A stretch of DNA of 64,000 bases from Streptococcus ratti FA-1 = DSM 20564 (GTDB lineage: Bacteria > Bacillota > Bacilli > Lactobacillales > Streptococcaceae): NCBI RefSeq assembly GCF_000286075.1, contig NZ_AJTZ01000006.1:1-64000 (forward strand). Reading direction: 5' to 3'. The position numbers and the translations under genes were made by a program. This document shows positions 8,932 through 21,168 of the stretch, piece by piece (positions within the stretch are counted from its first letter, which is position 1; the number at the start of each line of letters is the position of its first letter). The notes beneath the pieces are model-generated. The model saw only the letters and a list, made by a program, of their open reading frames with translations, was not told the DNA's origin and ran no database searches.

Positions 8932-9837
8932 ATGGAAATCAGAGATATTGAATACGTCAAGGCAATTGTTGATACAGGCAGCATTACCAAGGCCGCTCAG
9001 GCACTCTACATCACCCAGCCTTCACTGAGTACTTATATTAAAAATATGCAGCAGCGGCTGGGATTTGAAATTTTTGTACAGCACGGCAAAAAATTAGAGC
9101 TGACTTATTTGGGTGAGGAGTTTTTAAAATACGGACTGCAAATTCTGCATATCCAAGAAAATTTCAATGACACCATGCAAAATTTCCTTGACAATAAATT
9201 TGGCCGTCTGAGACTGGCTATCCCTCTGCTGAGAAGCTCTTACTTAGTGCCTGTCTTACTGCCAAAATTCCACGAACAGTTTCCAAACGTTGAGGTTGAG
9301 CTAAACGAATCCTCTTCCAAGACTTTTTCCCGTTTGATCGAGAACGGCGATGTTGACCTCGCCTTGATGAACCGTACAAAAGAGGGGTATCAGCAGGAAA
9401 CCGAGAAAATAAAATCTGAAGAGATTCTATTAGCCCTTCCTGTTGAGCACCCCTTGAGTAAATTTGGCATGTATAACGATAAGGAATCCTATCCTTCTTT
9501 GGATATGCATCTGCTGGCTGATGAGCTATTTATCCTACACTATCCTGATCAATTTTCAAGACAGGTGGCAGATGATATTTTTGTCAAGAATCATTTTCAG
9601 CCTCAGCGAGTGCTGGCAACCAGAAACATCGAAACAGCTCTTAGCCTAGTCGCCAATAATTTCGGCGTCTGTTTTGTCAACGCTTCTCACACCAAGCATC
9701 TCAGAATTGACAATAAGATTCGCTTTTTCTCTTTGAAAGATAAGGTTTACGTTGATTTAATCGTTGCTTATCGAAAAAATCGCAGCCTGCCTTTCTTTGC
9801 CAAATCCTTTATTGATATTTGTAAAAAATCAATTTAA
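8932..9837 (+). CDS. LysR-family transcriptional regulator
   Basis: Length 301. The N-terminal winged helix-turn-helix is clear (residues about 1-60: GSITKAAQALYITQPSLSTYIKNMQQRLG), followed by a linker helix and a periplasmic-binding-protein-like effector domain (about 90-295). Its 3' end overlaps by 4 bases the convergent CitMHS gene, so it faces the three-gene carboxylate operon rather than diverging from it. A dyad of LysR type lies at the promoter of that operon (13811-13829), which makes this protein its most likely regulator, with a tricarboxylate or related acid as inferred effector. The effector itself cannot be read from the sequence. Confidence 0.9.
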   Translation: MEIRDIEYVKAIVDTGSITKAAQALYITQPSLSTYIKNMQQRLGFEIFVQHGKKLELTYLGEEFLKYGLQILHIQENFNDTMQNFLDNKFGRLRLAIPLLRSSYLVPVLLPKFHEQFPNVEVELNESSSKTFSRLIENGDVDLALMNRTKEGYQQETEKIKSEEILLALPVEHPLSKFGMYNDKESYPSLDMHLLADELFILHYPDQFSRQVADDIFVKNHFQPQRVLATRNIETALSLVANNFGVCFVNASHTKHLRIDNKIRFFSLKDKVYVDLIVAYRKNRSLPFFAKSFIDICKKSI

Positions 9838-11192
9838 ATCGGAATAGCTCCGGTCAAGATGGCAGTTAGTGTCTGCAAGACAAAACTCATCAAACCCCAC
9901 TTTAGGTATTCTTTTTGATAGTCGATAAAGCTGACCTCGGTTCTATCAACCAATACGTAAAGGAAGGCTACCAAAGGACTGGCAAATCTGACAGCCTGTC
10001 CCATAAGTGAAGCTACCCCGACTTCAACAGGTGTTGCTCCGTAAGAATAAGCTATAGGAGCAATAACCGGCAGAAGACCAAAATAGAAAGCGTCATTTGG
10101 TAAGAAGAAGAGACCTGGCAGAGAAATCAGAGCCAAAATCAGCGGAATGTAACTTCCGAGATTTTCTGGAATCATTGATACCAACTGATGAGCAATAGCG
10201 TTACTCATACCGCTTCCATTGAGAACCCCCATAATAACTCCGGCACCAAAGACCAAGGAAACAGGACCCAAAGCTTCTGCACCATTGGCTAACAAGCGAG
10301 AGTTTTGGAGAGATAAATCCTGATAGTTAACAAATAAAGCAATGGCTGTCCCCAGCAAGAATAAGATACCGCCATTAATCAAATCCATAATCAGCAAGAC
10401 CATAATCGCAAGGGTCAATAAGAGATTAAAATAGATTAACTTAGGTCTTTTATATTCAACATTGGTCAGAGTTACATCATTAATAATACCTGTCGTTTCG
10501 CTTTCTGTCAGGATTCCTTTACCAGGAACATAACCCAGTCTTTTTCTTTCCCTTTTCCCATACGTGTAAGCTTGAAAAAGACCTAAAAGCGCAGCGACAA
10601 ACATCCCTGGTAAAACGGGCAGCAAAAATTCTTTAGGGCCGATATTTAACACAGGCATTGCCCGCGCCATAGGGCCGCTCCAAGGAACCAAGTTCATAAC
10701 AGAATTACCAAAACCAATGATAGCGGCCAGATAAATCTGCTTCATCTTCATTTTCTTAAACAGCATCAGCATGGCAGCTGTTACAATCAGAACGGTTGTT
10801 GTTCCGTCACCGTCTAAAGAAACGGCTAGGGTGATAACAGCTGAGGCAATGGTGATTTTCATAGGGTCACCCTTTGCCCATTTAATCATCATAACTGCCA
10901 ACGGATCAAACAGACCCACATCCAGCATTATAGAGAAATACAAAATGGCAAAGAGCAATAGAGTTATGGTTGGCGCTACCCCAGCAGTAATCTTACCCGA
11001 GCCTGCAACGGCATAGTAGAGCCCTTCGTAAATCCACTCAAAAGCTTTCAATATGGATGCTCCCTTAAAAAGAGCTGCAATGATTCCAAAAATAGCTGGA
11101 ACCAGTATCAAACCGACAAAGGGACTGATTTTCTTTGTCAGGAGCAATACCATAAAGATAATAATCATTAAATATCCAAGCAGTGCTAACAT
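9834..11192 (-). CDS. CitMHS-family carboxylate transporter
   Basis: A polytopic membrane protein of 452 residues with about twelve hydrophobic segments. It resembles the CitM/CitH family, which imports citrate-metal complexes by proton symport; matching features are the conserved SLDGDGTTTVLIVTAAML segment and the internal NDAFYFGLLPV region. It overlaps the PrpF-like gene by 7 bases and has GGAGGATAGACC before its ATG. As the last gene of a PrpD-PrpF-transporter operon it probably carries the acid handled by those enzymes (aconitate, tricarballylate, itaconate or methylcitrate are candidates). Direction of transport is not decided by the sequence. Confidence 0.88.
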   Translation of the reverse strand: MLALLGYLMIIIFMVLLLTKKISPFVGLILVPAIFGIIAALFKGASILKAFEWIYEGLYYAVAGSGKITAGVAPTITLLLFAILYFSIMLDVGLFDPLAVMMIKWAKGDPMKITIASAVITLAVSLDGDGTTTVLIVTAAMLMLFKKMKMKQIYLAAIIGFGNSVMNLVPWSGPMARAMPVLNIGPKEFLLPVLPGMFVAALLGLFQAYTYGKRERKRLGYVPGKGILTESETTGIINDVTLTNVEYKRPKLIYFNLLLTLAIMVLLIMDLINGGILFLLGTAIALFVNYQDLSLQNSRLLANGAEALGPVSLVFGAGVIMGVLNGSGMSNAIAHQLVSMIPENLGSYIPLILALISLPGLFFLPNDAFYFGLLPVIAPIAYSYGATPVEVGVASLMGQAVRFASPLVAFLYVLVDRTEVSFIDYQKEYLKWGLMSFVLQTLTAILTGAIPI

Positions 11193-12334
11193 GGTCTATC
11201 CTCCTCAATAAACGCTGTTCCTACCATAATTTTTCTAGCTGTTCGATAACTTGAAACAGATTTTATCAGAGTTTTATCATTGGTAGTTTCATAATCAATC
11301 GAAACTGAAATTTTACCGCTGCTATGGGCAATTTCTAATTGATTGCCTAAATTCTTATCGCTGACTAATTCATAAGGAATCGTTCCTTTAATTTTACTAG
11401 CTGCGCCGGTGCACAAAGCTCCTGTCAGCGCAATAGATTTATGAGCTTTCTGCATGCTCATCATTCTGACAGCAATATCAAAATCCGCTCCGTCAATTTT
11501 TTCATTTTCCGTAGTGATATAGGTTTGAGGGGTCGAAACAATCGTCAGTTTCGGTACTCCGGGAGCGATAATTGCGCTGTCTTCCAGTTTTTCAATAAGT
11601 CCCATCAGCTGCGCTGCTCTCCCTCTGATTTCTTCCAGCTGAGCCAATAGTTCAGAATCACTGTCAATCATCTCAGGACTTTCTGTCCCTTCCAATCCTA
11701 AGTCTTCTGCCCGCACATAAACCAAGGGGTTAGCTGCATCGACAAGCGAAACAGTTAGTTCCTGACCATTGCTCAAAATAAGGGCATCTTTTGTATTACC
11801 GGTTGGCAGCAGCTTGCCGCTGAAAGCACCGGAAGGCTCAACAAACTGCAGTTCTATCTTGATTCCTTTACCGGGAACACCTGAAATAGCAAAGTCTCCT
11901 TCATAAGTTAGTTTTCCATCAGGTGTAGGAATATACTCGTTGATGACCTTTTTGGTGTTGGTATTGTAGACACGAACGACCGTTTCAGGTGAGCTTGTCT
12001 CTACCAGCTGATTTTCAATGGCATAAATTCCTACAGCAGAAGAAATATTACCGCAATTGCCTGAATAAGAAACCACAGGTTTATCAACGGCTACTTGGGC
12101 AAAGGTGTAGTTAACATCCCAATCTTCTTTTTCTTCTTTAGAAATAATTGCGGCTTTGCTGGTTGTTGATACTGCTCCGCCTAAACCATTAATTTGTCTT
12201 ATGTCCGGACTTCCCATTAATTTCAGGAGAATCTTATCTCTGGCATCTTTATCGGCCGGCAGTACTTTTTCATCAATGAAGACACCTTTACTGGTACCGC
12301 CGCGATAAATACTTACTGGCATTTCTTCTAACAT
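11186..12334 (-). CDS. PrpF-family isomerase (aconitate/methylaconitate isomerase type)
   Basis: The N-terminus PVSIYRGGTSKGVFI and the segment NGLGGAVSTTSKAAII are hallmarks of PrpF proteins, which have a diaminopimelate-epimerase fold and move double bonds in acids such as 2-methylaconitate and aconitate. A second half-domain begins near GNCGNISSAVG. The 382-residue start at MLEEMPVS is favoured because AAAGAG precedes it by 8 bases; an alternative GTG lies three codons upstream. Neighbours on both sides (PrpD-like, CitMHS) imply one catabolic or biosynthetic route. Fungal aconitate delta-isomerase (Adi1) belongs to the same family, so trans-aconitate formation or use is a real alternative to methylcitrate metabolism. 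Confidence 0.87.
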   Translation of the reverse strand: MLEEMPVSIYRGGTSKGVFIDEKVLPADKDARDKILLKLMGSPDIRQINGLGGAVSTTSKAAIISKEEKEDWDVNYTFAQVAVDKPVVSYSGNCGNISSAVGIYAIENQLVETSSPETVVRVYNTNTKKVINEYIPTPDGKLTYEGDFAISGVPGKGIKIELQFVEPSGAFSGKLLPTGNTKDALILSNGQELTVSLVDAANPLVYVRAEDLGLEGTESPEMIDSDSELLAQLEEIRGRAAQLMGLIEKLEDSAIIAPGVPKLTIVSTPQTYITTENEKIDGADFDIAVRMMSMQKAHKSIALTGALCTGAASKIKGTIPYELVSDKNLGNQLEIAHSSGKISVSIDYETTNDKTLIKSVSSYRTARKIMVGTAFIEEDRPC

Positions 12335-12380
12335 ATTCACCACTCTTTCTTTTGTAAGATGATTAGGTTAATTGATCAGT

Positions 12381-13745
12381 TTAGATTTTTGCAAGAAGCT
12401 CCGTCAGTTCACTGATATCAATGTCTTCCAGTTTTTCAATTGTTTTAGCAATTTTTTCTGCCAATTCTCTGTCAATATTTGCTGTTAATGAATAGTATTT
12501 TTCCAACAGAATATCCCAGCTGGCTGGTCTTGATGTAAAGCCTTGGTAGTCATCTTTTTCGACAACATAAACCTGACCGTCATTGGTTTCAATTTCTAAT
12601 TTAATAGCCATTTCTGCCGGGAAGCGTTCGCTAAAGGCAGGATTTTCCCTAACGGTAACTTTTTGCAGCAAATCCTGAACATCTTGCTTCAGAATTCTTT
12701 CTTGCTCATATTGGGCAGGAAGCACTTGACCATCCAAATAAGCAGCTGCAAGCATGTAAGGAAGAGAATGGTCGGCTTCTTCCTTAAGTCTAATTTGTTT
12801 TTTATCTCCTTCTTCACCGCCGCCGATAATATGAAAGGCAACATCAAAGGTATCCAAGCGAATTTCTTTAATATCTTCAGGAGCAATATGCTCTTTATTT
12901 CTAAATTCAATCAAACCTTCAATAGAAGACTGAGAGTGGATTTCAGCATTGTAGCGCTTGATAATCGTCTTTAAAACATGTCCCAAGCCTTCTTTTTCCC
13001 AGTCAATATCAAATTTACCTGCGATAGTTTCGTAAAAACCTTTATTGCCTTCAAAGACTTCACGAGGTCCGGTAATATTGTATTTAGCCAACAGAGCAGA
13101 TGACACTGCACCTCTGGCAGTATTGGGAGCTGCTAAGCCCTTCCAGTTAGATAAGGCTCCTGTCCTTGTCACACGCAGAGAATTATAACTGGTTCCTGAG
13201 ATAGCCACAGCATTTGCAATTTGTTCTTTGCTCAAGCCAAGTGCCTTAGCTGCACCTGCTGCTGCACCGTAAGCTTCTTGAACAGTATGGTCAAAACCAT
13301 GTTTTCTAACAGGTGCTTCATCGGACAAACGGCACTGAATTTGGTAAGCAATAGCAAGACCAAGTAAGAAATCCTTACCCGTTCCTTTATTATGTTCCGT
13401 TGCTGCCAAGACAGCCGAAATATTGTCAGATGGGTGGCAGGTTTCTCCTTTTGCCAAGTAAGAGTCATTGTAGTCCAAATAACGAATAGTTGCTCCATTG
13501 AATAAAGCAGCATAATCAGGAGTTGTTTTCCCACCGCCAATCAGAGTCACCGAGCCATCCTTAGTCAGGTCATGTGTCATTTGCTGGATGTTTTTTATGG
13601 TTTGGCTTTCCAGAGCGCCTACAGCACAGCCAACTGCATCCAATACTCTTCCTTTAAGAGCTTCCACTTCTTCTTTACTGAGATCCTCGAAGGTTTTGTC
13701 TGCGACCCATTGGCCCATTTGTTCAACAACTGTTAGATTTTCCAT
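12381..13745 (-). CDS. MmgE/PrpD-family dehydratase or decarboxylase
   Basis: The family includes 2-methylcitrate dehydratase (PrpD) and cis-aconitate decarboxylase. The 454-residue protein has the family motifs DAVGCAVGALES near the N-terminus, NGATIRYLDYNDSY, and HPSDNISAVLAA, plus the PYMLAAAYLDG region in the lid domain. It has a strong ribosome site (AAAGGAG) and a strong promoter. No propionate genes (prpC, prpB) are nearby, so classical methylcitrate cycle function is doubtful; an aconitate-related reaction is at least as likely. First gene of the operon with the PrpF-like and CitMHS genes. Confidence 0.88.
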   Translation of the reverse strand: MENLTVVEQMGQWVADKTFEDLSKEEVEALKGRVLDAVGCAVGALESQTIKNIQQMTHDLTKDGSVTLIGGGKTTPDYAALFNGATIRYLDYNDSYLAKGETCHPSDNISAVLAATEHNKGTGKDFLLGLAIAYQIQCRLSDEAPVRKHGFDHTVQEAYGAAAGAAKALGLSKEQIANAVAISGTSYNSLRVTRTGALSNWKGLAAPNTARGAVSSALLAKYNITGPREVFEGNKGFYETIAGKFDIDWEKEGLGHVLKTIIKRYNAEIHSQSSIEGLIEFRNKEHIAPEDIKEIRLDTFDVAFHIIGGGEEGDKKQIRLKEEADHSLPYMLAAAYLDGQVLPAQYEQERILKQDVQDLLQKVTVRENPAFSERFPAEMAIKLEIETNDGQVYVVEKDDYQGFTSRPASWDILLEKYYSLTANIDRELAEKIAKTIEKLEDIDISELTELLAKI

Positions 13746-13781
13746 AATCTTTCTCCTTTGTTTATGATTAAGTTTAAATTA

Positions 13782-13810
13782 ATTATAATGTAACCGTATT
13801 CATTGTTCAA
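13782..13810 (-). promoter_or_regulatory. Promoter of the PrpD-PrpF-CitMHS operon
   Basis: On the minus strand TTGAAC (13805-13810), 17 bases, TATAAT (13782-13787), about 37 bases before the start codon. Confidence 0.75.
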
Positions 13811-13829
13811 ATTAATATTTTATATTAAT
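13811..13829. promoter_or_regulatory. AT-rich dyad, possible LysR operator
   Basis: A perfect palindrome with 7-base arms, ATTAATA-TTTTA-TATTAAT, abuts the -35 of the PrpD-like operon. Its T-N11-A form and position just upstream of -35 fit a LysR-type activator site. The LysR gene at 8932 is the obvious candidate. Confidence 0.5.
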
Positions 13830-13905
13830 TACATAGCTCAAACCTATGATTCTGCTGATTTTACCATTATTAAAGGATTTAAAGGGTTTTTAGGGCAAAA
13901 TAAAA

Positions 13906-13945
13906 AAGTTTTAGAAACATAATTGATTTAATGTTTCTAAAACTT
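13906..13945 (-). terminator. Terminator of the suf operon
   Basis: Perfect 15-base arms (AAGTTTTAGAAACAT and complement) with a 10-base loop; on the minus strand a TTTTTTATTTT run follows. Confidence 0.9.
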
Positions 13946-13956
13946 AATTTTTCTGA

Positions 13957-15372
13957 TTAACCGACAGAACCTTCCATCTCATAAGAAATGAGGCGGTTGA
14001 GCTCTACCGCATACTCCATAGGAAGTTCCTTGGTGAAAGGCTCAACAAAGCCCATGACAATCATTTCAGTAGCTTCTGATTCTGTCAGGCCGCGGCTCAT
14101 GAGATAGTAAAGCTGTTCTTCTGAAATCTTGGAAACCTTGGCCTCATGCTCCAGTGCAACCTGAGAATTATGAATTTCATTGAACGGAATTGTATCAGAT
14201 GCTGAAATATCGTCCATGATAATGGTATCACATTCAATATGGCTGACAGATTTCTTGGAAGCTTTATTAAAAGTAACTTGTCCGCGGTAGTCCACCTTGC
14301 CGCCGCCCTTGGCAATGGATTTTGACACAATAGACGACGAGGTGTGCGGAGCATTGTGAATCATTTTAGCTCCTGTATCCTGATGCTGTCCGTGATTGGC
14401 AAAAGCAATTGACAGCATGGTCCCGCGCGCTCCTTCTCCATCAAGATAAACCGAAGGATACTTCATGGTTGTATGAGCGCCGAGATTTCCGTCAATCCAT
14501 TCAACTGTCGCATTCGTATCTGCTTTGGCCCGCTTAGTAACCAGATTGTAAACATTATCCGACCAGTTCTGAATCGTTGAATAACGCATATAGCTGCCTT
14601 CTAAGGCAAAAATTTCAACAATGGCAGCATGAAGGCTGGCTGTTGAATAAGTCGGTGCCGTACATCCCTCAACATAGTGAACACTGGCCCCCTCATCAAC
14701 AATAATCAAAGTCCTCTCAAACTGACCCGTTCCCTCATTATTGATACGGAAGTAGGTTTGCAAAGGAATATCAACCTTAACGCCCTTTGGCACGTAGATA
14801 AAAGTACCGCCTGACCAAAAGGCTGAATTTAAGGCTGCCAATTTATTATCAGTCGGCGGCACCAATTTAGCAAAATATTTTTTAAAGAGCTCTGGATATT
14901 CCTTAAGCGCTGAGTCGGTATCTGTAAAGATAATGCCGAGTTTATCGTACTCATCTTTCATATTATGATAAACAACTTCTGATTCATACTGGGCAGAAGC
15001 ACCAGCTAAAAAGGCACGCTCTGCCTCAGGAATGCCGATTTTCTCAAAAGTATCCTTGATCTTTTCGGGCACATCATCCCAAGAACGGGCGGGTTTATCT
15101 GTTGGCTTTTGATAATAAATAATATCATCAAAATCAATCCTTGATAAATCCGGACCCCATTCCTGCATAGGCATTTTATGAAAGGCTTCCAGAGATTTCA
15201 AGCGGAAATCCAGCATCCATTGCGGTTCGCCTTTGATACGAGACATTTCGCGAACTGCTTCTTGCGTTGGTCCCTTACCAGTTGATGCAATCGGTTTAAC
15301 ATCATCATGAAAGCCAAACTGATAATCTCCTAAATCAATGGGTTTTGGTTTTACTTGTTCGTTTTCGGGCAT
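13957..15372 (-). CDS. sufB: Fe-S cluster assembly scaffold SufB
   Basis: SufB is the scaffold on which Fe-S clusters are built, in a SufBCD complex in the cytoplasm. The 471 residues show the long N-terminal part ([19 protein letters not shown]) and the beta-helical core shared with SufD, with the conserved [17 protein letters not shown] segment that carries the ligand cysteine. The C-terminal helical motif [23 protein letters not shown] parallels that of SufD. Last gene of sufCDSUB, 14 bases after sufU, in the usual Gram-positive order. Confidence 0.96.
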   Translation of the reverse strand: MPENEQVKPKPIDLGDYQFGFHDDVKPIASTGKGPTQEAVREMSRIKGEPQWMLDFRLKSLEAFHKMPMQEWGPDLSRIDFDDIIYYQKPTDKPARSWDDVPEKIKDTFEKIGIPEAERAFLAGASAQYESEVVYHNMKDEYDKLGIIFTDTDSALKEYPELFKKYFAKLVPPTDNKLAALNSAFWSGGTFIYVPKGVKVDIPLQTYFRINNEGTGQFERTLIIVDEGASVHYVEGCTAPTYSTASLHAAIVEIFALEGSYMRYSTIQNWSDNVYNLVTKRAKADTNATVEWIDGNLGAHTTMKYPSVYLDGEGARGTMLSIAFANHGQHQDTGAKMIHNAPHTSSSIVSKSIAKGGGKVDYRGQVTFNKASKKSVSHIECDTIIMDDISASDTIPFNEIHNSQVALEHEAKVSKISEEQLYYLMSRGLTESEATEMIVMGFVEPFTKELPMEYAVELNRLISYEMEGSVG

Positions 15373-15386
15373 AATGTCCTTTCTTC

Positions 15387-18313
<2,927 letters not shown>

Positions 18314-18349
18314 TTGTTACTCCCTTTCTTTCTTATCAGAAGTTACAAA

Positions 18350-19120
18350 TTAGACTTCTTCGCTGTATTCAAGACCAAGCTCTTCGGCTATTTTGGCATA
18401 ACCTTCTTTTTCCAAGCGAACTGCAAGCTCTGCTCCGCCTGATAGTACAACACGTCCGTCCATCATAACATGAACAACATCAGGTGTGATGTAGTTCAGC
18501 AGACGCTGATAGTGAGTGATAATCATAGCGCCAAAATTTTCACCGCGCATGGCATTAACACCCTTAGACACAACTTTAAGTGCATCAATATCAAGACCAG
18601 AGTCAATTTCATCAAGAAGGGCAAACTTAGGTTCCAGCATAAGCAGCTGCAAAATTTCATTCCGCTTTTTTTCACCGCCTGAGAAGCCTTCATTAAGGTA
18701 ACGTTCAGCCATTTCCTCTTTCATACCGAGGAGTTCCATTTTTTCGTCTAATTTTGTAATGAAGTCACGGACAGAGACCTTATCATCATCTTCTCTGCCA
18801 GCGTTCATGGCTGCGCGGATAAACTCAGCATTGGTGATTCCTGGAATTTCAGATGGGTACTGCATGGCAAGAAAAAGACCTAAACGCGCACGTTCATCAA
18901 CGTCCATCTCTAAAATATTTTCACCATCCAAAAGCACCTCTCCTTGGGTTACTTCAAAAACAGGATTTCCCATGATGGCTGCTGAAAGGGTTGATTTCCC
19001 TGTCCCATTGGGTCCCATGACAGCCGCAATCTCACCGGTTTTAAGCGTCAGATTAACTCCCTTCAAAATTTCTTTATCTTCAATAGACACATGAAGATCT
19101 TTTATCTCTAGTACAGACAT
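18350..19120 (-). CDS. sufC: Fe-S cluster assembly ATPase SufC
   Basis: ABC-type ATPase that drives conformational change in SufBCD; it is cytoplasmic and not a transporter. In 256 residues: Walker A GPNGTGKST (35-43), signature FSGGEKKRNEILQ, Walker B ALLDEIDSGLD and the H-loop region MIITHYQRLL. First gene of sufCDSUB; AAAGGAGTGTACT precedes the ATG. The promoter should be in the short gap before 19160. Confidence 0.96.
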   Translation of the reverse strand: MSVLEIKDLHVSIEDKEILKGVNLTLKTGEIAAVMGPNGTGKSTLSAAIMGNPVFEVTQGEVLLDGENILEMDVDERARLGLFLAMQYPSEIPGITNAEFIRAAMNAGREDDDKVSVRDFITKLDEKMELLGMKEEMAERYLNEGFSGGEKKRNEILQLLMLEPKFALLDEIDSGLDIDALKVVSKGVNAMRGENFGAMIITHYQRLLNYITPDVVHVMMDGRVVLSGGAELAVRLEKEGYAKIAEELGLEYSEEV

Positions 19121-19160
19121 AGTACACTCCTTTCATCTTATCAGTACTCATTATAACAAA

Positions 19161-19180
19161 AAAAGTCCGATTGGACTTTT
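19161..19180 (-). terminator. Terminator after rgpG
   Basis: AAAAGTCC-GATT-GGACTTTT; on the minus strand the hairpin is followed by TTTTTTT. It ends the mecA-rgpG transcript just before the suf promoter region. Confidence 0.85.
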
Positions 19181-19194
19181 CTCGCGTTCACAAA

Positions 19195-20355
19195 TTATTT
19201 TTTCTTTTTTTGACGGTGCTTGGCAACCACTGCCTGACGGTAATCGCTGTTTCCGATAAAAGCTAGAAGCTTAAACAGAGGCGTTCTTTTGGGTCCCCAA
19301 ATCTCTAAGCCTTCAATGAAGACCTCTAAAGCAAAGCCGACTCCCAGCATGAGCAGGATCCCCCCTAAGCGGCTGGAGATATTTAAGAGCAGAGAAACAA
19401 AGGAAAAGAACATGGCAATGCCATAAACAACTAAGACAGCCCCGCGGTGCGTAAAGCCCATAGCCAGCAGCCTATGATGCAGGTGCATATTATCTGCCTC
19501 ATAAAACTTTTTACCTGACAAAGTTCGTCTAATAATAGCAACCGCCGTATCAACAATTGGCACTCCCAGAACAATAATCGGCGTCACCACAGCAACCGCA
19601 GTGGCATTTTTTAGTCCTTGGAGTGACAACACTGAAATCATAAAGCCAATAAAGAGAGCACCCGTATCCCCCAGATAAATGATTGCGGGGTGATAATTGT
19701 AAGGGAAAAAACCAGCAATAGCAAAAATCAAAACAAAAATGGTAAGAGTTAAAAAGATATCGGAATCGTAAAGGAAAAAATACGATACCAAGCCCATAGT
19801 TGTCAGACTGATAATGGAAACCCCGCTGACTAAACCATCTAAACCATCAATTAGGTTAACAGCATTGGTGATAGCCACTATCCATAAAATAGTCAGAAAG
19901 AAGCTTAAAAAAGGATTGAAGTGCAGCATGGGGCCGCCAAAAGGAATCTTAAAACTGTCAAAACGGAAGTCCGTAAAACTCCATATAACAACTGCCCCAA
20001 TCAGAATCCCCAGAAATTTCGCCTTGGGAGACAGCTCATAGACGTCATCCAGAAAGCCAGTCAGCATGACCACCAAACCACCAATAACAACTGGCAGGAT
20101 GTATTCAAAATAAGACTGACCCCAAATCTGCGTTTTTAAAATCATGGGCATCAGCACCAGCGCAGAGATGGTAAAGGAAATGACAATAGCCAGCCCGCCG
20201 GCGCTGGGCATGGGAACCTTGTTAATCCGTCTGGCATTAGGATTGTCAACCGCACCGACTCTGAAAACGAAAAATCTGACCAAGGGTGTCAAAATGAGAG
20301 ACATCAAAAGAGTTGCAATCAAAACAAGAACAAATTTCAATGTAATTGGTATCAT
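19195..20355 (-). CDS. rgpG: Undecaprenyl-phosphate GlcNAc-1-phosphate transferase RgpG
   Basis: Integral membrane enzyme of the MraY/WecA/TagO family that starts wall polysaccharide (rhamnose-glucose polymer) synthesis by placing GlcNAc-1-phosphate on undecaprenyl phosphate. The 386 residues have about eleven hydrophobic segments and the family motifs PSAGGLAI, TGFLDDVYELSPKAKF (DD magnesium site), NAVNLIDGLDGLV and the cytoplasmic HLHHRLLAMGFTHRGAV loop. It follows mecA by 5 bases, so the two are co-transcribed. The name rests on the known streptococcal neighbourhood; a general TagO role cannot be excluded. Confidence 0.9.
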   Translation of the reverse strand: MIPITLKFVLVLIATLLMSLILTPLVRFFVFRVGAVDNPNARRINKVPMPSAGGLAIVISFTISALVLMPMILKTQIWGQSYFEYILPVVIGGLVVMLTGFLDDVYELSPKAKFLGILIGAVVIWSFTDFRFDSFKIPFGGPMLHFNPFLSFFLTILWIVAITNAVNLIDGLDGLVSGVSIISLTTMGLVSYFFLYDSDIFLTLTIFVLIFAIAGFFPYNYHPAIIYLGDTGALFIGFMISVLSLQGLKNATAVAVVTPIIVLGVPIVDTAVAIIRRTLSGKKFYEADNMHLHHRLLAMGFTHRGAVLVVYGIAMFFSFVSLLLNISSRLGGILLMLGVGFALEVFIEGLEIWGPKRTPLFKLLAFIGNSDYRQAVVAKHRQKKKK

Positions 20356-20360
20356 CTATA

Positions 20361-21077
20361 TCATCCAATCATTTGCAATTCTTGCAGAGCATCTGACATG
20401 ATCAGCTGAACGCCGTGCTCTAAAAGGTAAGCCCGTGTCTTAGTCCCTTTGCCAGCGTGTTCTAACATTCTGGCAAACATAAGATCAGCATAATAATCCG
20501 GCTTATTTTCAAGGCTGAGAAGAATCGTCATATGATAGGCATCAGCTTCCTTAAAAAGTTCTGATGCTTCCACCTCATAATCAACCGTCTTAGCAAAGCT
20601 GACCGCTTCTTTTAGGCTTGGAAAATCAAGAACAAAGTGAATATAGTCTGGCTGCTCGCTCTCTTCATTTTGTTTTTGGGCTTCCTCTTCCTTTTTCTCT
20701 GCTTCAGCCAGTTTATCTAAAGCTGCCGTATCGCCTTTTTCTCTCATAGTCTCTTCCAAAGTTTTGAAGAAATCCTCAGGAGACATTTTTGAGATATCAT
20801 CAAAGTCAGACAAGTCCTCCAGATTAAGGTTCTTGTTGATTTCTGATTTGGTCACAAAAACATCGATCCGATCATTTCTCGGTGTGACGCGAAAGCTCAG
20901 CATGCCGCTGTCTTTAAAATTCTCAGGCAGATCTAATTCATCCATAACAGTATAGAAAAATTCTTCTGTTTTTTCCTGTGGAATTAAGAAATCCTTTAAT
21001 TCCATGCCTCTTTCTTCTAAATCTTCCATACTGATGGTGATTTTTAGTGTTGTTTCGCTGATTTGTTTCATTTCCAT
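20361..21077 (-). CDS. mecA: Adaptor protein MecA
   Basis: MecA hands substrates such as ComX/ComK-type competence factors to the ClpC protease. The 238-residue protein has the typical N-terminal substrate-binding region ([23 protein letters not shown]), a charged Lys-Glu-rich linker (about 115-145) and a C-terminal ClpC-binding domain ([20 protein letters not shown] onward). The ATG at the upstream end has GAGGTAAAGACT before it. Its presence near a ComR-like pheromone system is notable because MecA-ClpCP restrains competence in mutans-group streptococci. Confidence 0.94.
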   Translation of the reverse strand: MEMKQISETTLKITISMEDLEERGMELKDFLIPQEKTEEFFYTVMDELDLPENFKDSGMLSFRVTPRNDRIDVFVTKSEINKNLNLEDLSDFDDISKMSPEDFFKTLEETMREKGDTAALDKLAEAEKKEEEAQKQNEESEQPDYIHFVLDFPSLKEAVSFAKTVDYEVEASELFKEADAYHMTILLSLENKPDYYADLMFARMLEHAGKGTKTRAYLLEHGVQLIMSDALQELQMIG

Positions 21078-21168
21078 AGTCTTTACCTCATGCGAGTAGT
21101 TATTTCATTATACAAGAAAAGCCTATTTTTTTCAATTTTGGAGAAGAAAAACAGCAAAAGCAGCTAGC

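Noticed and set aside
8314-9028. Several short frames around the lipoprotein and LysR starts
   Set aside because: All overlap better-supported genes and lack ribosome sites.
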